Assembly (NCBI GenBank): GCA_964472545.1
Contig: CAYYNP010000392.1
Location: 1 to 7,801, forward strand
DNA: 7,801 nt
Origin: CAYYNP01 sp964472545
Lineage (GTDB): Bacteria; Planctomycetota; Planctomycetia; Pirellulales; Thermoguttaceae
Direction of reading: 5' to 3'
The translations under genes were made by a program, and so were the position numbers. The notes under the pieces were generated by a model. That model saw only the letters and a list, made by a program, of their open reading frames with translations. It was not told the DNA's origin and made no database searches. Below are positions 5,174 to 7,801 of the stretch, piece by piece (the stretch's first letter is position 1; each line of letters starts with the position of its first letter).

Positions 5174-6715
5174 ATGTCTGGAAGCTGTGTCGCCCCATTA
5201 TTGTTGAGTATGGCCCTGGGAGCCGAAGTGCCGCACGATTTCGCGCTTTCGCCGCCGCCGGGACGCTTCGTGAGTGCATCGCGCTTGGACCCGGCGGCCG
5301 AGCCCGGCTTCAAGTCGGGCGCGCCGATCGCCGCCACCTCGTATTTCTACTGGTACGACGCGGCCACGAAGCTGCACGTGATCGACGGCGACGGCACCGA
5401 CGCGCTGACCGATCATCCGCCGACGCTAAAGGGCTTCAGCTACAAGAACGTCGATTGGCACGCACAGCAATTGAGCGACATGATCGCGGCGGGCATCGAC
5501 GTGGCGCTGCCGGTCTATTGGGGCGTGCCGCTGACGGACCAGACGTGGAGCGACCAAGGCTTGCCCAAGCTGGTGGCGGCGCGAGAGCGGCTGCTTGCGG
5601 CGGGCAAATCGCCTCCGGCCATCGGCATGTTCTACGACACCAGCACGCTGGCCCACAACGGCCGGCGCTATCACGTCGACCTGACGACGCCGGCCGGCCA
5701 GCGCTGGTTCTACGGCACGATCCGCAACTTCTTCTCGTACATCCCCCCAAGGCACCGCGCCCGGATCGACGGCCGGCCGCTGGTGTTGCTCTATTCGGCC
5801 CACTTCGCGGCCAAGGTCGACCAGACGCTGTTTCCGGCAGTGCGAGAGATGTTCCGCAAGGATTTCGGCACGGACCTCTACCTGGTCAAGATGCGCGACT
5901 GGCCCGGCCAGTCCGACAGCGAGTATCAATGGGGCGCCGCGTTAGCCCCGCAGCTTCACGACACGGCCGGGATTGGGCCCGGCTACGATCACTCGGCCGT
6001 CCCGGGCCGCAGTCCGTTGGTGCGCAAGCGCGACGACGGACGGTTCTATTCCTTCGGCTGGCGGCGGCTATTGGCGATGGATCCGGCTCGACGGCCGTGG
6101 CTGGTCCATCTCGAGACGTGGAACGAGTTTCACGAAGGCACCGAGATCTGCGAGACGTTGGAGTACGGCCGGGAGTATATCGAACTGACCCGAAAGTATA
6201 CGGACGTCTTCCACGCGCGGCGGCGGATCGACCTATCGCAGGGCCAGGCGGTGCGAAAGGAGGTCTCGGCAACGCCGGCCAACTCGGACGGGCTGAAGCT
6301 GGTGCCGTTGTCCGACGGCGACGGCCCGGTGGTCGAGCAAGAGGTGGCCGGCAGGCGGGCGTGGTGTACGACGCAAAATCGCCACTCACCCGACCAGCGC
6401 TACCTCTACTTCGACGCCGATTACTCGTTCGCCTATGACGCGGACGAGACGCTCGAGGTCGTCGTAGGCTACTTCGACGACGGGCCGAAGGCCTTCACGC
6501 TGCACTACGACTCGGCCGATCCGGAACTGAAGGGCCTGAAGCAGCAGTTTCGCGACGGCGGCACACAGCCGATCGAACGCAGCCGGACGTGGAAGGAAGC
6601 GACGTTTCGCATCCCACACGCTCGATTTGCCGACCGGGCCAACAACTGCGATTTCCGTTTCGCATGCGTCGACGGGGAGTTGGTCATCAGCCACGTGACC
6701 GTCCGGCGGCCGTGA
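5174..6715 (+). CDS. DUF5010-type putative secreted glycoside hydrolase
   Basis: A 513-residue protein from the ATG at 5174. The N-terminus has a short hydrophobic segment (VAPLLLSMALGA, residues 6-17) that may be a signal peptide, though the positive N-region is missing; the GTG start at 5129 would add arginines. Residues about 50-350 carry features I associate with the DUF5010 / GH99-like barrel: TSYFYWYDAATKLH, DGTDALTDHP, FSYKNVDWHAQQLSDMIAAGID, LPVYWG (113-118), IGMFYDTS, GRPLVLLYSAHF and HLETWNEFHEGTEI (312-325). In the GH71/GH99-like clan the WNE(F/Y).EG motif lies at the active-site end of the barrel, so E314, E318 and E321 are candidate catalytic acids. Residues about 370-513 form a second, beta-rich module (RYLYFDADYSFAYD, GYFDDGPKAFTLHYDS, WKEATFRIPHARF, ELVISHVTVRR) resembling a carbohydrate-binding jelly roll. 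A role in extracellular polysaccharide breakdown is inferred; the substrate is unknown. It is divergent from the beta-propeller gene. Confidence 0.7.
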   Translation: MSGSCVAPLLLSMALGAEVPHDFALSPPPGRFVSASRLDPAAEPGFKSGAPIAATSYFYWYDAATKLHVIDGDGTDALTDHPPTLKGFSYKNVDWHAQQLSDMIAAGIDVALPVYWGVPLTDQTWSDQGLPKLVAARERLLAAGKSPPAIGMFYDTSTLAHNGRRYHVDLTTPAGQRWFYGTIRNFFSYIPPRHRARIDGRPLVLLYSAHFAAKVDQTLFPAVREMFRKDFGTDLYLVKMRDWPGQSDSEYQWGAALAPQLHDTAGIGPGYDHSAVPGRSPLVRKRDDGRFYSFGWRRLLAMDPARRPWLVHLETWNEFHEGTEICETLEYGREYIELTRKYTDVFHARRRIDLSQGQAVRKEVSATPANSDGLKLVPLSDGDGPVVEQEVAGRRAWCTTQNRHSPDQRYLYFDADYSFAYDADETLEVVVGYFDDGPKAFTLHYDSADPELKGLKQQFRDGGTQPIERSRTWKEATFRIPHARFADRANNCDFRFACVDGELVISHVTVRRP

Positions 6716-6749
6716 GGACCGGCTGACGCAACCACGCCGAACGGCTGCT

Positions 6750-6799
6750 ATCGAACGTCTGGTAGCCGCCGGCAATCGAACGTCTAGCAGCCGCCGGCA
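6750..6799. repeat. 25-bp direct tandem repeat, two copies
   Basis: ATCGAACGTCT followed by 14 bases ending AGCCGCCGGCA occurs at 6750-6774 and immediately again at 6775-6799, with 23 of 25 positions identical. The second copy runs into the left arm of the palindrome at 6781-6861. Confidence 0.85.
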
Positions 6800-6861
6800 C
6801 GGCGGCTTGACGTCGAAGTGGATAACGTATTCGAAGCCGCCGTACCGCCGGCTGCTAAACG
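6781..6861. repeat. 81-bp interrupted palindrome in a convergent gap
   Basis: The arms 6781-6808 and 6834-6861 are inverted copies at 25 of 28 positions around a 25-base centre. The left arm also contains its own perfect hairpin, AGCCGCCG-GCA-CGGCGGCT (6789-6807). It lies between the ends of two convergent genes, where it could act as a two-way transcription barrier. No T-tract follows the stem, so it is not a classical intrinsic terminator. Confidence 0.75.
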
Positions 6862-6908
6862 AGGAAACGCACGCGGCTGGATCGCACGCAAGAGAAACGC
6901 GTGGCCGT

Positions 6909-7685
6909 CTATCTGAACAGCGCGAACCACTTCTTCCGCGGCGGCTCGGGGTCGGGCACGCGCAGCGGTGAGCCTTCGAGTACCGTCAGACCGTTGATAC
7001 CACAAACGCGGTCGGCCACGCCGCCACCGGCCCAGTCGACGATCCGTCGATAGGCCTCGGCCATGTGCGGCAGTCGAGAGGTCGTCGAGTGGCCGTCGGA
7101 GGCGACCAAGTGGACGATCCCCCGGCGAAACCAATTCCGCAGCGCCCGGGCGTCCTCGCGGCTGGGCGGGGCTGTCACCCCGTCCGACGTGACCTGCACC
7201 AGGCAGCCAAGTTCGATCAGTTGCTCGATCACGCCCCGGTCGTGGAGGTACTCCGGCCGCCGTTCCGGATGTGCCAAGACGGGACGCACGCCCAAGTCCA
7301 CAAGGCCGCGGACCGTCTGCCGCAGATCGAGAAACACGCCCACGGGCAATTCGATCAGCAGGTACGCGTCGCGTCCGGCCATTCCCAGCAGTTCTCCGCG
7401 GGCCCACATTTCCTCCAAGCCGGGTTGCACGGTCACCTCCGCACAGGGATAAACGGTCATCCGCAGACCGGTGTCGGCCAGGGCTGCGACGAGTCGTGCG
7501 GTACCCTCGCGAATCCTCTCGGACGTGACCTCCGGCCAGCGCTCGCTAACGTGGGACGTCGCCGCCAGCACGCGCGTGCCGTCTTCCCAAGCCATGCGGC
7601 ACATCGCCACGGCTTCGTCCAACGTGGGCGGGCCATCGTCGAAACCGGCGAGAAGATGACAGTGCGTATCGACCAGCGGTAGCAT
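6909..7685 (-). CDS. PHP-family tyrosine-protein phosphatase, CpsB/YwqE type
   Basis: A 258-residue protein from the ATG at 7685, close to the usual 240-260 of the family. The start is chosen because family members begin almost directly with the first metal motif; a TTG at 7745 would add 20 unlike residues. No clear ribosome-binding site precedes it. Metal-binding motifs of the PHP phosphatases are all present: DTHCHLLAGFDDGP with H8 and H10, TSH with H45, E83 in CAEVTV, E112 in LIELP, H139 in LAHPERRPEY, and D197 and H199 in ASDGH. By family knowledge these Mn-dependent enzymes remove phosphate from the tyrosine cluster of BY-type kinases that control capsule or exopolysaccharide polymerisation and export. 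The C-terminal tail (PDPEPPRKKWFALFR) extends past the core. The gene follows another gene by 74 bases in the same direction, consistent with the end of a polysaccharide operon. It is convergent with the DUF5010-type gene. Confidence 0.88.
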   Translation of the reverse strand: MLPLVDTHCHLLAGFDDGPPTLDEAVAMCRMAWEDGTRVLAATSHVSERWPEVTSERIREGTARLVAALADTGLRMTVYPCAEVTVQPGLEEMWARGELLGMAGRDAYLLIELPVGVFLDLRQTVRGLVDLGVRPVLAHPERRPEYLHDRGVIEQLIELGCLVQVTSDGVTAPPSREDARALRNWFRRGIVHLVASDGHSTTSRLPHMAEAYRRIVDWAGGGVADRVCGINGLTVLEGSPLRVPDPEPPRKKWFALFR

Positions 7686-7759
7686 AGACGAGCGGTGACT
7701 GAGGAGTTGTGAAAGGCGTCCGACTTCGCAGGAAGCGGCCGACAATCGGCCGGCCCGAC

Positions 7760-7801
7760 TTAGGTCAGATCGGCCGGGGATTCGTCCTCCAAGTAGTAAT
7801 G
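7760..7801 (-). CDS. C-terminal end of an upstream gene, 5'-partial
   Basis: The minus strand from the window edge reads H-Y-Y-L-E-D-E-S-P-A-D-L-T followed by TAA at 7762-7760. The acidic, tyrosine-bearing tail and the 74-base gap to the phosphatase gene suggest a genuine gene end in the same operon. Too little is visible to name it. A BY-type tyrosine kinase or another polysaccharide-export protein would fit the context, but this is inference. Confidence 0.5.
   Translation of the reverse strand, partial: HYYLEDESPADLT

Noticed and set aside
5455..6438. Plus-strand frame of about 327 codons inside the DUF5010-type gene
   Set aside because: Shifted-frame shadow with R/G/A-rich translation; the overlapping frame carries recognisable conserved motifs.
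7686..7745. Longer phosphatase starting at TTG 7745
   Set aside because: The added 20 residues are unlike the family, which begins almost at the first metal motif, and the ATG at 7685 gives the usual length.

Overview
The window looks like a high-GC chromosomal segment from a planctomycete, probably of the Pirellula type. This is an inference from gene content: a PEP-CTERM-anchored surface protein, a secreted PQQ-like beta-propeller protein opening with a W-T-Q-W-G-G motif, a DUF5010-type secreted glycoside-hydrolase-like protein and a PHP-family tyrosine phosphatase of the CpsB/YwqE type. No rRNA, tRNA, CRISPR array or transposase gene was seen.

Layout, left to right. (1) 1-789 (+): C-terminal part of a PEP-CTERM protein that runs in from outside the window. 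(2) 790-1974 (-): AAA-family ATPase, whose stop codon directly abuts the stop of gene 1. (3) 1975-2383: gap holding a roughly 219-bp inverted-repeat element. (4) 2384-3046 (-): small HEAGH-motif (M41/FtsH-like) metalloprotease of clearly lower GC. (5) 3129-4754 (-): secreted PQQ-like beta-propeller protein. (6) 4755-5173: divergent promoter gap with a -35/-10 candidate for gene 5, a second inverted-repeat pair and, nested in it, a 16-bp tandem repeat. (7) 5174-6715 (+): DUF5010-type hydrolase with a C-terminal beta-rich module. (8) 6716-6908: convergent gap with a third palindromic repeat. (9) 6909-7685 (-): CpsB/YwqE-type phosphatase. (10) 7760-7801 (-): last 13 codons of an upstream gene of the same operon.

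Functionally the window joins several short, mostly independent units. The beta-propeller gene, the HEAGH protease and perhaps the AAA ATPase read in the same direction. The last two together carry the two activities that FtsH combines in one chain, which suggests but does not prove a split ATPase/protease pair. The phosphatase probably closes a polysaccharide-export operon that lies mostly to the right of the window.

The most unusual signal is non-coding. Each of the three larger intergenic gaps carries its own pair of inverted, hairpin-forming repeats. In two of them the arms differ at positions that change together so that the hairpin is kept. This resembles REPIN-type elements, with three different sequence families in under 5 kb.
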